From Fomitopsis serialis (Eukaryota; Basidiomycota; Agaricomycetes; Polyporales; Fomitopsidaceae), in the NCBI RefSeq assembly GCF_022376445.1, contig NW_025954962.1, positions 1,612,001 through 1,676,000 of the forward strand: a stretch of DNA of 64,000 nt, given 5' to 3'. The notes under the pieces are model-generated. The model did not search any database. It saw only the letters and a list, made by a program, of their open reading frames with translations, and was not told where the DNA came from. The translations under genes and the position numbers were made by a program. Each line of letters begins with the position of its first letter. Positions within the stretch are counted from its first letter, which is position 1. This document shows positions 32,580 to 44,936 of this stretch, piece by piece.

Positions 32580-34025
32580 ATGACTACCAAAGTACCGAGA
32601 GTGCTACTGACGGCAAGTGCTCCGCTCTGCAAGTCAGAAGGTCAACACCTGTGGCTCACGACCTAGCGCTCGGTTTTGACCAGAACGATGACGGACCTCC
32701 TGGGCCAGAGTCACCCTATATCTACGGGTTGTACCAGCATCTGACCAACAACCTAGGTGAGACCCATAAGAATGTATTCATTGTACAATTTAGATGACCT
32801 CGTGGTGTAGAATGGGATGTAAAAGTCGTCATACCTAGCACTCAGAAATCCTGGATCGGTGAGTAGATGCACACCCGCTGTTCATGTGCTACACGGTGCT
32901 TAAGCCGACGTCTAGGGAAGGCATATCATATCCACGAAGTGATCAATGGACGGTTCTACTATCCACAAGGACCCGGTACGAGTCTAGCCGTCGTGCATGA
33001 GACACTCCTTCTCAACATCCTTCTGCCCTTTCACTAGATGGTCTAGGAGAGATCTCAGAGCAATCGAGGCCATTGCGTGAGGGGGAGACCGCTGAGTGGA
33101 TCCTACTGGATGGGGTCCGTCGATGCTCGCCGTCGAATTGCTGAAAACTGATCGCTTTCGTGCAGACACCTGCGACGTGCTCGAATATAGCACTCCATAA
33201 TCTCTACCACGGAGAAATAGATCTCGTTGTACGTATCACCAGCGCCGTATGCGCGTAGGCTGCGATGCTCAACGTCCTGTGTCCTCGTTTCAGATATCTG
33301 GACCCAATTTTGGCCGCAACAGCTCCGGTACGTCAGCTTAAACAATCATACCCTTCCCCAACTCATCCCTCTCAGCCGCATTCGCCCTCTCCTCCGGCAC
33401 CATCGGCGCGGCCATGTCCGCCAGTCTCTCCCGCACTCGTGCCATCGCCCTCTCCTACGGCACCGTCCTCCACCCGACGCCACACGAGCTGCACGAGCCC
33501 GCACACGTCCTTGCGACCAAGATCATCGCCCACCTCTGGGCGCACTGGGGCGCAGACGCGGGCGGCGGTCTGCGCGGCGGCGAGATCGACCTCTACAACG
33601 TGAACATACCCATGGTGCGGGACCTCCTGCACGAGGACGGCCTTCGCATCTGCTGGACGACCATCTGGCGGAACGCCTACGGCCGTCTGTTCAAGGCGCA
33701 TGGGGAGGAGCGCGCCGCGAAGGCGGCGGCGGAGGCGATGTCAGGTGCGGGCCCGGACTCGCCGGGGGAGGGGCGGAAGGCGAGGGCGTTGGGCGGCGTA
33801 GACGAGGCGGCGAGGCCGGAGGACGCGGGGCGGCTGTCGTTCAGGTGGGCGCCGGACATGACGGGCCTGATTACCCCGCAGTTGTCTACGCTGCCAGTGG
33901 GCAGCGACGGATGGGCGATCAGGCAGGGGTGGGCGAGCGTGACGCCTATACGGGCGAGCTTTGCGGAGCCGGCCTCGGAGCCAGTGACGGATATCGAAGA
34001 GAGGATATGGAAGATGAAGTTGTGA
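32580..34025 (+). CDS. SurE-like 5'/3'-nucleotidase
   Basis: SurE-family acid phosphatase / nucleotidase. Exon 1 is only 33 nt: MTTKVPRVLLT; a GC-AG intron (32613-32683, GCAAGT donor) joins it to NDDGPPGPESPYIYGLYQHL, which carries the catalytic NDD. Further exons give WDVKVVIPSTQKSWIGKAYH, GEISEQSRPLREGETAEWIL, TPATCSNIALHNLYHGEIDL, SGPNFGRNSS and LSSGTIGAAMSASLSRTRAI. The last exon is longer (LYNVNIPMVRDLL, WRNAYGRLF, an Ala-rich insert, WASVTPIRASF) with stop TGA at 34023-34025. Seven or so introns. There is no tubulin-ligase domain, so this is the SurE-only form rather than a Pby1-type fusion. Complete. Confidence 0.87.
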
Positions 34026-34262
34026 TACTATTATCCATGTATCATTGTATGGCTATGGGGCAACGCGAATTGAATGCACGGAGCAAATCCGTCCGTCCGT
34101 GGAAGCATCGTAGCAGTCTACACCGTTCGTGATAAATACATCAGCACAGTTCGTAAGTCGTGGTTTTTGTAGCATTCGTGTATCTTTATATTGTCGTGCA
34201 ATGTCATGAATGCTGGCACTTGATATCGGTCCAACCCTTCCTCAGCGGCATCCGGCACCAGT
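34026..34262. other. Convergent intergenic spacer
   Basis: 237 bases between the stops of SurE (+) and GH16 (-). Only 3' UTR sequence expected. Confidence 0.45.
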
Positions 34263-36199
34263 CTACAGCAAAACTCCGAATAGGACGCCCATCACCCCGA
34301 GCATCGGAACCACTGGGAACATTGGACGAGCAGCGTCGGAAGCGACTTGGCCGTGGATGACCTGTTGCCTGTATACTGTCAGGCTCCTGATCCGCCACGA
34401 AGCGTTCTGAAAGGTGTGTGTAAGGACACAAACACTGAAACTTTCGGAACGACTACGTACGTCGAAGTTGCTGGGCTCCATCAATCGTTCCGCGCACGTC
34501 CCCGGACAACCCGACGTGGTGTAATCGTTGCCCGCCCAGTCGCCTACCTCAAAATCAGTACAATGCCAACGGCATGCGAACAGCTGCACATACCGCAAAA
34601 CGTTATGTCTTAGGTGGAAGATAAGCAGAGATAGTGCAGTGAAGCCCGTACAGAACTTACCGAAGATTATCGAGTGGTTGATGAAGTTTGTGAGAGGGTC
34701 GCATGCGCCGGCCTCCAAAAACGCGACGGGCTCGCCCCACGTCGACGGCGTCGGCTGCCCGTTCGTCACGTCCTGCGGGACCGCCGCGCGGTAGAACGAC
34801 CCTGCGCCGATAACCACATCAATCCACATCCACGCGCATGGGAAGAGGGACACGCACAGACACCGATCCCGGACACGTCCCACTTCATGGCGAACACGCC
34901 GCCACTCTGCTCGTCGAAGATGGGCCCGTACGATGCGCGGCTCCACTCAGTGACCCCGCATCCCGCATTACTGTTGAAATTGTCGACGCAGTTGCAGACA
35001 AGGTTTGGCTCGTTATTCGTCGTCTGTCGTGTGATTGAGCACGTCCGCTTTGTTATGGTGCCAGTGACGAGGATTAGCGACGTACGACGATCGTCCCCGT
35101 GAAGTTCGCGTTCTGCGTCATGTTGCAGTCTGCAGCGCCGGTGTCAGAGCGCGCCCTCAATGGGGATGACCGTGCGGAGGTGAATACGTACTCGGACCGG
35201 TGTGCCACGTAACCTGGTTGTGTTGATTATCGTGCACGCCCTCGATGATGTCGATCTCCCCGGTCTGGCGCATAAGACGAGAAGCGCGGTGAGGTCATCG
35301 ACTACGAGAAGAACGGACACGCGACTTCGACTTACCCAGGGCCAGGTGCCCCCGCCCACCGTCCACCACGCGGGCCAGACGCCTGTGCTTCTCGTGAGTG
35401 CCGGGAAGGTTCTATGCGCGAGGGGAAGACGTACCACAGCCCCATGGGGCCATGTCGAGGTCAAGAATGAACAGGCCTAGGCATAGAATTCGGTTTGTGG
35501 CCGATAGGATGTGCTATGCCCGATGGTACGTACCGGTGTTATACTGCTTTTGACTCGAGATTCGGACGCTACGGAAGCGCGTCACTCCACAACCGGTGGT
35601 GCGCTGAGAGCAGGTATGCTCACCTGTTCCTGTACTGCCCATTTGACAGCGTTGTCGTATTGTCGCCCTTCATGACGACGATACCGTCCGACTCGACGTA
35701 GGCCAGACCGTCCGCAAACGCCGTGTTCCGGTCCGTGTAGCTGGAATCATCAGCGACACTACAGAGCGCGGAGGGGACGAGACCTACTTGACCGAACCAC
35801 TGCAGCGAGTCAGTCGGACTCCTCTGACCATGGAGAAACGCTGGATACGTACTGCGTCGGGTCTTCGCCGGTGTAGAATTCAAACGTACTACAGGCGCTC
35901 GCACAGATTTACAGTGAAGATTTCAAGAGGACTCACTCGAAGAACGTCGAGCCTTCGTAGGTGTCCTGTACCGTCCAGACATAGTTGGTCCCGTTAGGGA
36001 ACGTCTGTGTGGGCGTGCTCCGTTTTTCGACGCGTTCAACGCGTGCGGCGAGCGCTGTATTCGCCAGTAACAGTAGCCATACCAGGCCTGCTCGCGAACT
36101 CGGAGAAGCGAGTGCTGAGCAGTCTGCTCCTTGTCTTGACCGAAGAGCTACAACCGCCAGGACCAGAGAGATGAGGGTAAGAGGTAGCGCAGAGATCAT
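34263..36199 (-). CDS. GH16 beta-glucanase-like, GPI-type
   Basis: Glycoside hydrolase family 16 enzyme acting on cell-wall beta-1,3(4)-glucans. Start placed at 36199 (MISALPLTLISLVLAVVALR); a second hydrophobic stretch (LVWLLLLANTALA) precedes VERVEKRSTPTQTF and could be the true signal peptide. Exons give NYVWTVQDTYEGSTFF, FADGLAYVESDGIVVMKGDN, GLFILDLDMAPWGCG, VWPAWWTVGGGTWPW, and the catalytic GEIDIIEGVHDNQHNQVTWH with both acidic residues. Then FNSNAGCGVTEW, FYRAAVPQDVTNGQPTPSTW, FLEAGACDPLTNFINHSIIF, GDWAGNDYTTSGCPGTC. The C-terminus (FPVVPMLGVMGVLFGVLL) is hydrophobic, suggesting GPI anchoring. Roughly ten introns. The exact N-terminus is uncertain. Confidence 0.82.
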
Positions 36200-37671
36200 G
36201 CAGTCGTGAATTAGTACGAGTGTTTTCAAGTTCGGCAGATGTAGAGGCGGGTGAAGAGGGCCGTGTGGGGTGAGCGGACACGCTTATGAAGCCTGCGGAG
36301 AGGGGGACGTCAAGCACTGGCAGAGGGTATTGGTTGAGTGCTAAGAACGGATCAACACATGTGTCTGGTGCAGTTCTGGGGCTCGTCTGACGCGGAGAGA
36401 AACACGAGGCGAACGTGAGCACGAGCGGGGACAGCCTTGTGGGTTGCAAAGCGCGAGCAGTGGGCGTAGCAGCAGGCCGACGGCGTGAGGGAGCACGAGA
36501 GAGAGGGCAGCCCAGCGTATTGTCGGAGCACTCGCCAGAGTCCGAGTCGCCCTCGCTGGGCCCCCTTGTGCAACTCGAACTTGCCGCGCAAGGCAGGCGC
36601 CGAGAATACGCCGGCCCGACGTCGACGTCCGTCCCTTCCAGCGTCGACGGCTCTCGGCCTTCGCTGCAGGCTCATCGAGGAGGAACAGGTACCATCGACG
36701 ACCAAAGGACAATATTGACACGCCTTCCTTACACGCGCTGGACCACACAGCGACACTCGATCAAACTCAATTGCGTTGAAGGCTGTCTATGCTAGTGGTC
36801 AATGGACCCCACAACATCTGCGATGTGAGGCATGGCGAAGGGTGCATACATCCTGAGCTATAGCAAGTACCTAGCTGCTATGCCTCCTCGCTTATTTATC
36901 TAGGGCAACTACGTAATCGACAATATCCGCATATTGCACGCGAGCGAGCAGTGCGTCCGCACACTAAATGCTCCTCCGGCATAATTGCGTCAAATATCTC
37001 GAGTGTAGAGGTGTCGAGCTGTCTCCGCGGCGGAAATATAGTCTGCAAGGCTTGGATCTGCGTAGAGTCGACTTTAAGCATCACATCCATCGGATTCCCG
37101 GCAAGTCGGCGGGAGGCAGAAATGCAATGCATGCAAAACGGTGTGACCAATATTGAACTAGAACACGTAAACATGCATGTTCTCCGTCCGAAATGAAGTT
37201 GTTGATAGACAAGTCGGGCAGAGTAACTTGTAACATAGACCGGGTGAGTAGCTGCGGCGCGCGCCCCAACCGCGCCCCGACTCCGAGGTGTGGCTGGGAT
37301 CCTGATCACATGACCGTTCTCCCATTTGTACTTATAACGAAAGCTTTCAAACGTTCACTGAACGTCGACAACATTGAAGACTCTGCATACAACGCGCGAC
37401 GTCCCTCCTAGTCCTCCGACAACGGCGCCTGGAAAGTGCCGCTTGAAGGGAGTCCTTCATTCACTACTAAATTAGCAGGTCACGGTGTTTTCAGCCTATG
37501 TAAGTGGCAGATTCCCGTCATTACTATCCTTCAAGCGAAAGCTGAGGCTTGTTGAGACACATATATATCGAGCACTCACCTGCCGAGTTCTCACTAAGCT
37601 GGACTGCGCAGTATATCCCTCAGCGACGCATAATTTTGGCAAACGACGCTGATCAGTCATCTATAACACAG
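36200..37671. other. 1.5-kb divergent intergenic region
   Basis: Between the GH16 start (-) and a divergent gene (+). Overlapping frames on both strands at 36340-36795 show no family motif, and I take them as chance GC-rich frames. The right part (36900-37660) is AT-richer. No tRNA or repeat recognised. Confidence 0.4.
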
Positions 37672-38635
37672 ATGCCGCCAAAGGGATCCAGGAAGAAGGG
37701 TTCTGCGACAGTAGGAGGCAACCAGCCCAAGCGTTCGACGCGGTTAACTCGCTCCTCTGTGCGGCAACAAAGTCAACGTAAGTGCGTCCAGTGAGCACTG
37801 GCAGATCCTCGCATACTTATTGAGGTACGATTCATTCCATATGACAGTGCAATCAAGCAATGCTCCCTTCAACGTCCTCGCCTTTCTCGATGAGGCACTT
37901 GAGTCGGAGCGAAAGCCCAAAAGGCAGCGTCGACTTGTTCCGGTGCTTGAGGTCAGGACCCCAGACTTGGATGTAAGTGGCATGTATTACTATGACCATA
38001 TGCTCACCCTAGTTGACTGTTCATCCTAGGACCCTCATCCAGAACATCGCCGGTCCCCTCCCATCGAGAAACCACGGCGAATACGCCGCGAAGTCGCTCC
38101 CGTTCATGTTGAGGCACACACCGAAGCATCCCAGACGCGCCGGCGGCGGCTCAGTCCTACTCGAGTTGAACTCGAAGCTAATGTTGACGTTGAGGAACCA
38201 CCCCGCAAGCGCCCCGCACTCGCTCCCTTTGTACATGTGCCATCCCGAGTGCTCCCCAAGCTCCCTCGCTTCGTAAAGATATCCTCCCTGATGGGCCCTG
38301 AGCCCTCTTCTGTAGAGGCGTCGTCGTCAGCACGCCCTGCACATCCTCCCATAAGGGCACTGGAGCCTGTGCACTCTCCACTCCTTCCCATCAGGGCACC
38401 GTCACCGCACCCCCCGCTTTCTCCCGTGGGTGGATGGGATCCAGCACGTGCTGTCCTCCCTCTGCTTTCTCCCATGAAGGGACGGGACCCAGCACGTCCT
38501 GCATCCCCTCCACTTTCCCCCGTGAAGCGGTCGGATCCCGCACGTCCTGCTCTCCCTCCCTCAAGGGCGTCGGATTCAGCACGCCCTCCGCTCCCTCTCA
38601 AAAAGGTGCGGTCACCGTCGGGATTCGCAAAGTAG
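37672..38635 (+). CDS. Basic Pro-rich protein with SPxK repeats
   Basis: Unrecognised, probably nuclear. The start ATG at 37672 (MPPKGSRKKGSATVGGNQPK) is strongly basic. Two introns (about 37780-37846 and 37973-38029) lead to SSNAPFNVLAFLDEALESER and a KPKRQRR cluster, then basic stretches (RRRRLSPTRVEL). The C-terminal third is Pro/Ser-rich with three tandem 16-residue units (LSPVGGWDPARAVLP, LSPMKGRDPARPASP, LSPVKRSDPARPALP). Units two and three contain SPxK, the full CDK consensus. Stop TAG at 38633-38635. GC-rich codon use supports a real gene. Function unknown; a chromatin-linked or cell-cycle-phosphorylated protein is only a guess. Confidence 0.6.
38414..38600 (+). repeat. 48-bp in-frame tandem repeat
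   Basis: Three units of 48 bp at about 38414-38461, 38462-38509 and 38510-38557, then a partial degenerate fourth, coding for the 16-residue LSPx(K)...DPARP repeat. Confidence 0.6.
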
Positions 38636-39992
38636 CGGGGTCCGTACCACTCAGTACCATATCTCTCTCATACTCCACACGAAGCGAGGCATCGCTTGTC
38701 CCACCAACCTCCTCCACGACTATATGTGTACACAGAGTCGGACGCGACACTCGCCACGGCACACAAGCATGTGTACCTGGTCTGACGCGGGTTGTTCAAG
38801 GTCTCGGATCGCAGCTATGATGGTCACCCCGCTCAAAGCATATTGTCGAGGCTCTTGGTCGTTGGTCAACGGGGCCGTGGACTACAGCTGACTCCTGCAG
38901 GTCAACGAGGCGCCGCAGGCTGATGTCATTGGGAATTATCGTTTAACGGGCTTTTGGACTGTTGAAAAGGGCAATTGGCGAAGAATAGAGACACTGGCAC
39001 CATCCACATGGAGTATAGAGTAACGGACCGACATCATCTGGTGTATGTAGCTGGGCCCCAGCAATCCTCTCAATCGATCATCGCAACAGAACAATGCATG
39101 TAGTTACTTCCACTGTGGTACTTGATTCGAATTTTCCACGGAGTAGCAGCATCGTCTCATGTCCTGTCAATGCTGCACTGGCAGTCCAGGCTGGCAAACC
39201 GTCTCACCCGTCCCAGTGTTAACCTGAGCACGGACCGGGCCAAGTGTCATAGCACGGCGTCCGTGTCATTATGTACTATGCACATTCCTCGTGAATCGTG
39301 ATGCATTGATGGCCCAAGGAGGTTTGGGCTGCATCCCTCGATGGTCACAAGTGCCGGTGACATCGAGATGATTTTTCGAACGGTGAAGCACGAGACGGTA
39401 CAATGCAATGGGATGTGAAGCTGTCAACAGGGATGGTGGTACTAGACGTCCGACGTCGAGTCTCTTCAAGTATTGGGAAGGCATCCGTGCTATCACAGGG
39501 GCGGTAGGCATGGGCCTAGGCGATGTCTGAACGATTTACACATTCCTGCTCGAGTTTGGTCATATGGTTATCATGATCGCAGAGCGGTCGCGCGAAACTA
39601 AGTTACCCTTGTAATGAACCAATGAAGAATGTTCGCACTGACAGTCGCATATTGCTCCTCAGGCCTCACCGGCACCGGCCATGTCTGTACCTCGCATGAA
39701 CGATCTTTTTCAACTGCTTGAGCGCCTGGAAATGGGATGCTGAATCTGTGATCACCTCTTGCAGTAGCTAAACCGATGAAAGTCGCTGAAGCTTGAAGGT
39801 TCGCCACAGCCATGAGAAACAGCTGGGCCACACTGCAAAACTCAGACCTGCTGTCAGGCCGGAGGACGGAAGATCATCGAATGGCAACTCTGTTCGGTAG
39901 TCGCGCGACATACATCCATACAAGCATGGGGATCATGAAGGATATGCGGAGAAGACAATAGCATGGAGCAAACAACAACGACAGACAGTAGT
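38636..39992. other. 1.36-kb convergent intergenic region
   Basis: Between two convergent stops. Includes the 3' UTR of RPL15. Small minus-strand frames at 39269-39511 and 39598-39831 have no recognisable motif or intron context. Nothing supported. Confidence 0.4.
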
Positions 39993-40301
39993 TTACCGGT
40001 AACGGCGGAGGCTGAGGGTGTTGTGCTTTTTCCAGGTAGACCAGCCCGGAGTGTGGTTGTGCAAATGACCCTTGCCCAAGCCACGGTTCTGAAGACATGA
40101 TGAGTATGTAGTCAAATGGAGCATCAATGAAAGGTGTACCTTCTTGCCGACACCGGTAAGGCCACGAGCCTCGCGACGCTTGTGCACAGGCTTCGTGATC
40201 CAGTTGATCCTGGGGTCGCGGCGGATCTGTAGTCTTCCCGTCAGCAGTAATCGAGACATAGAATGATAGCACCTACAGCCTTGTGGCTGGGGTCAACGAG
40301 A

Positions 40302-40336
<35 letters not shown>

Positions 40337-40805
40337 CACCCAGTACGAGTTGAGCACACGAAGGTTACCACACCGTCTGCCGACACGCTCCTCCGCCACG
40401 CTCCTCAAACCACGCTGGGGCTTGAGGTGGTTGACACCCTGGCGGACGGGCTTGCCGAAGGTGGCACCTGTAATGGGCCGTTTGAGTCTGGGTGTAGACC
40501 TAAACTCGAGCAAACGCACCCTTCGGGACCTGTTTCTTGCGGTTACCCCTCCTCACACGGACGCGGTAGACAACGTAGCCCTGCTTGGCCTTGTAGCCAA
40601 GGCGGCGAGCCTTGTCGGGACGGGACGGGCGCGAGGCACGGTGGATGACGTTAAGCTGGCGGTACTCCCAGCACCTGTGCAACCGCAAAGTCAAATTTAC
40701 GCATTGGCTGGGTAGGTGATGTACGAACCTCACGCGGAGGAGGAATCGGAGGACATCCGACTGCTTTTTCTTGTAGAGCTCGCCAATGTACTTGTAAGCC
40801 CCCAT
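39993..40805 (-). CDS. RPL15: 60S ribosomal protein eL15
   Basis: Large-subunit ribosomal protein eL15. The start ATG at 40805 ([20 protein letters not shown]) is the invariant N-terminus. Introns separate FLLRVR / [40 protein letters not shown] / [33 protein letters not shown] / [19 protein letters not shown], and GLTGVGKK / [16 protein letters not shown]. The C-terminus is [13 protein letters not shown] with TAA at 39993-39995. About 200 residues, complete, no frame slip. Divergent from the MYND-finger gene across 380 bp. Confidence 0.97.
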
Positions 40806-41185
40806 GCTTGCGAACTGTTGGAGGAAAGGAGGTGGATCAGCGTCTCGGCGAAAGAGGTGTAGGTCCCAGTGTCATCCGGATGTCTCCCCCGCCATCCATC
40901 TCTTTCCGCCCGGATTGTCCCTTCCTGCGGCAATCCAGCAGGTTCCTCGAGACGTCCGGCACACTGGAGCAGCATAGATGCGGGCTCACCTCTTGAGTCT
41001 TGAGGTTTTGAGGAGGGGTCGGGGCTGTTGATGATTCTCAGCGGGTCGACAGGCGCGGCGCCAGTCTGCGTAGCTCACGTGGTGCAGCTTCTCAGGTTAG
41101 GGTCACAGGGCGCGACACGACGCGACGCGACGCGCTAATAGCGCCCAAGACTCTATCTGACGTTCGAGTGCCTCGCAATTCCACT
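40806..41185. promoter_or_regulatory. Divergent promoter RPL15 / MYND gene
   Basis: 380 bases between divergent starts. It contains a short GACGC pentamer run (three tandem GACGC copies at about 41114-41130). Confidence 0.4.
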
Positions 41186-42249
41186 ATGTTTGAACATTCG
41201 TACGAGTGCTCAAAATGCAGGCGGATGCTCAGCAAAGAGAGCATCAAGATGTGCTCTGGGGTGAGCACAGTGTGCGCCGCATACCTAGCTTAAGTACTCA
41301 CGAAGACCCATTGCCCAGTGCAAGACGATGGGGTACTGCTCGAAAGAGGTGCGTAGTCCTGCATGCTCTGAATATGTGCGACGCCTTCTGACAGGAGATA
41401 CAGTGTCAGAGGGCGGACTGGTGCGCAAATGCCTGCGTAGTTTAAGATGTTTCTAAAACCCCTGCAGGAAAGATCATAAGCCCAACTGTCGGGGTGCACA
41501 GACTGGCGTCCCTGCGCCCTCCCGGAACCCTGTCATCAAAGTCGGTGAACGTATGGCCCAAGACCCAGATATCATGTGTCTCATCGACGGCATCCTCATC
41601 TACACGCTCGACCTGATCAACCATCCCGAGAACGCAGCGGAGTACGCCGTTGCGATTGCCGCACACATCGAGTACACGGACGTGTTCGCTGCCCGACAAC
41701 GCGTGATGGCGCTGATTGCAGGACGGGAGCCCCCACCGTTGCCTAAGAAGCTTCCGAAGTTGTTCCAGATCAGCAAGACGGCACCGATTGAAAACAAGTC
41801 TGTCCCGGAAGGTTTGAACAAGAACAGGGAGGAGCAGAAGAGGCTGTTGCAGGAGAAGGGCTACATGACGGGTACCTCGGAGAAGCCTGGGTACCTCGTC
41901 CGCGCGTTCTTGGTTCCCGAAAACAATAGCGTGTCTACGTTCTACTTCACGCGGTATATCAATCAGGAAATGCTGGATGAGGCGGCGACCTGGAAGAAGT
42001 ACACGGACAACGGCATGACGGAGACTGACGAGCCCGCAGACACCGAATATCTCATCAAGTATGTTCGTTCGTCATGTTTGCGGGTTTTGCTGCAGCTCAT
42101 GTTAAACCTTTAGAATGTTCGACCTGAGAGCCCTTGAAGACCCTGAGATGAACAAGAAGTTGACCATCGTGCGTGTCCACCTTGACTCAGTTGCAAGACA
42201 AGAAACTGACTCGCAGTGCTCTCAGCTGGTGGCACCTGAAGAGAGGTAG
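41186..42249 (+). CDS. MYND-type zinc-finger protein
   Basis: Small MYND-finger protein, a protein-interaction module. The start ATG at 41186 gives MFEHSYECSKCRRMLSKESI. Joining three exons yields the textbook finger: CSKC, then MCSGCKTMGYCSKECQ, then RADWKDHKPNC, with all eight zinc ligands (introns about 41260-41311, 41351-41406 and 41427-41463). After it comes VPAPSRNPVIKVGERMAQDP and a region with LPKKLPKLFQISKTAPIE and GYLVRAFLVPENN that I do not recognise. One more intron (about 42060-42113) precedes MFDLRALEDPEMNKKLTI and the end at TAG 42247-42249. No SET domain is seen. The finger is certain; the role is unknown. Confidence 0.78.
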
Positions 42250-42604
42250 AACAGATATTTGCACAACTTCGCACTTGGAGTCGGGACGTCAGTGGACACT
42301 ACATATTGCTATGTATGATGCCCCAGTAAGTAGGTGCGAATCGAAGCTAGAGTGTACCTTCTTCCCAGGGGCACTAAGCCCGTTACCCGTACCGTCACTC
42401 AACTCCCAGGATCAATCTCCACGCTTTCGCACAGGCATCCACTCACACGCAGATACCACAGAAAAGATATTGTATAGTATTAGGAAAGATCGTAAAGGTC
42501 ATGATATGCTCTATTGATACATGTTACAAAACTACGTTTAGATCGGGGCACTTCCCACCGTGTACACTGACAGTCCGACTCAGTCAAATTCCTTACATTC
42601 CAGC
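42250..42604. other. Convergent intergenic spacer
   Basis: 355 bases between the stops of the MYND gene (+) and the transporter (-). Nothing seen. Confidence 0.45.
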
Positions 42605-44936
42605 TCACGATACTCCCGCGCTTCCTCTCTCCTCCTTCGACCGCAACCGCATGAACGCCGTCCCAAGGAACAGGGCCCATGCGAAGAAAATAGCCATGGC
42701 CGACATCGCTGCAAAGATCTCGCCGCGCCGAAGGACAGCCTTAGACCGTCTAAGGTAAGGCGGCGCCGGCGGGGTACTAGGAGCGAGTGGTGCAATCACA
42801 TAGCGACTCTCGCGATGCGAAGGGTGTCGCGAGTGGTCGTGCAGAAGAGGTACGCTCGCTACTTCGTCTGAAGAGGATGCGCGGCAGCATGAGGGACCAC
42901 GGCTGCACTCGCGGGACGAGGACATGTTGTCGATGCGCCATACGGCACCCGCACGCTCCTTGCCCTTCGCCGTCTCCGCAGCACGCTCGTCATCCTCTTC
43001 AGCCGCGACCTCGCTTTGCACCGCGGACAACAAGGCACTCTGTCTCTGAGAGGCACTCCCCCGACGCTTGCGGTCAAGCCAAGCGAGGCCGAAGATGCTG
43101 ACGAGCTGAAGCACATTGAGGAGCACGAAGGCGTTCAGGACGAGCTGGATATCCCTCCTGGTGTCGCCACCCGTGGGTCCTGTGAACTCCGCATGCTTCT
43201 TCTTAGTGAAGTCCAAAGCAACTCCGGCTAGTGTTTGGAACGCGGTCGAGCCGACCTGCTCCAACTTCGTCACCGTCGAGTGATCAGCACATGCACTGAA
43301 CAAACGAGAAGCGGAGACCACTCACAGCCTTATGAGCACCGAGGGTAGTGGACACGTACTTAGCTGGCACCAGCCTGGGAACGATGACGACAAGAAGAAC
43401 TGATGTCATAGTGAGTACGCATGTCATACCAACCTATCAGCGCTCACGTACGGGGAGAGAAGCCGTGACCGGACGCGAAGGCCATGATGCCAGGCATAGG
43501 CGACTTGGTCCAGCTTGGAGGCAGCGCCAGCCAGGCGTAGCACACGAGTGTAAGCATGGAGGACGCAGTCAAGAGCTGCATTACGAATCCGCGGCGCTTC
43601 ACACGGTCGACGAGGAAGCCGGTCTAAGCAACATCACTCAGCGATTAGTGAGGTGAACAGAGTAGATGAGACGTACCACAGGGTACAACGCAACACTACC
43701 CGCCAACAGGTATGATCCTTTGATACTGGCATCGCGCTCGGTAAGCCCGTAACGCTTCTCGATGATGTTTCTGTATGGCGCATTAGTAAAGTTTTGTCAA
43801 CCGGCGATAAGGTACTTACGCAGCGAGGTGAGTGAAAGGCGCCCATATAGCACCGCAGAGAATGTTCAATCCGATGTAACTGACGTGACCATGAGATCAG
43901 GAGGCGATCTACGATGACGAGATACTTACGCCCAGAAGACATCGCCCAACTTGGTGATATCCCGAAGGTAAACCATACGCTTTTTGGCAACCTTCTTGAG
44001 TGCCTCGGCCTCGGTGAGGCAGATCTGCGTATTCTCTGCCTCGTCACGGAGTTCAGACGCTTCGAGCTCCGTCCCCGATTCGCGGACGAGCCATTTTGAT
44101 ACACAGACATAGATGATGTTGACGAGGAAGGAGATGGCGGTAAGGAGGGTCGATGCGTAGAAGGGCGCATGCGGTCCGAAGTTTTCGGAGAGGGAGTATG
44201 AAGTGCGCGCCGACACGAACGACGCACCCTTGCCTGCTACGAGACCCAAAGCCAAAGAGACACCGAGGCCATGCGACTTGAAGAAGCGGACGATGATGGT
44301 CTCCTGAACGACTGCCAAAGGACTCACACCGAGGCCATACACCCACATGCCGAAGGTCATTAGACGGACGCTGTTGGTGAGGTTGCCGAAGAGTAGCAGC
44401 GCCTGGCCTACGTGCGGGGTTGGCACGCGGAGCGTGAAGGCGAATGAAGAAGAGGTGACGCACCGAGGAAGATGACACCTGTCGCGAGAATGCTCGTGGT
44501 AGTCGTACCCAGCCTACTGGCAAGCAGTCCACCGACCAGCGGGGTCCATGTGCTGTTGAGGGAAAAGGCCGAGATGAGCAGAGAGAACTCCGTGTTGTTC
44601 GTGCCCATCTCGCGTGCCAGACGCGACTTGAGAGGTCCGAGAATGTAGGAGGCACTTGGGGGAGGCGTAAGGGTCCATTCCACACCCAACAGCGATCATA
44701 ACATACTAATGACTTCCTATGCTGAGGGAACATGCGCATAAAAGAGCGATGGCACGGATGATGTAGGCCCGAAGAGGCGACGGCTGGCCCTCGTTTGGTA
44801 TGATGCGCACGGCGGGTTCGCCCTCGTCGTCCGACCCCAGGGTATCTTCCTCCTCCGACTCGTCTGCCCGGCGGAAGACGTCGTGTGCGTCGGAATAGCG
44901 GTGGCCGGCGTCGAGCGAGGCGGTGAGCCGCGACAT
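42605..44936 (-). CDS. MFS transporter, MFSD1-like
   Basis: Major facilitator superfamily protein resembling MFSD1, a lysosomal dipeptide exporter in animals. The start ATG at 44936 (MSRLTASLDAGHRYSDAHDV) opens an acidic cytosolic N-terminus. TM1 (RAIALLCACSLSIGSHY) continues across an intron to ASYILGPLKSRLAREMG, the family hallmark. Then LISAFSLNSTWTPLVGGLLA, SILATGVIFLG, GMWVYGLGVSPLAVVQETII, GLGVSLALGLVAGKGASFVS, and a central acidic loop. The C-terminal half includes VVTKLEQVGS-like SACADHSTVTKLEQVGSTAF, DIQLVLNAFVLLNVLQLVSI, a long charged loop and a final TM (AMAIFFAWALFLGTAF). Stop at 42605. About nine introns. Substrate unknown; two GATA-factor-type sites lie 170-210 bp upstream. Confidence 0.8.

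Noticed and set aside
36341..36795. Overlapping 126-135 residue frames on opposite strands
   Set aside because: Arg/Ser-rich chance frames in GC-rich DNA; neither shows motifs or splice context.
39598..39831. Hydrophobic-looking small frame after RPL15
   Set aside because: Lies in the expected 3' UTR; no domain, no intron, no supporting signal.
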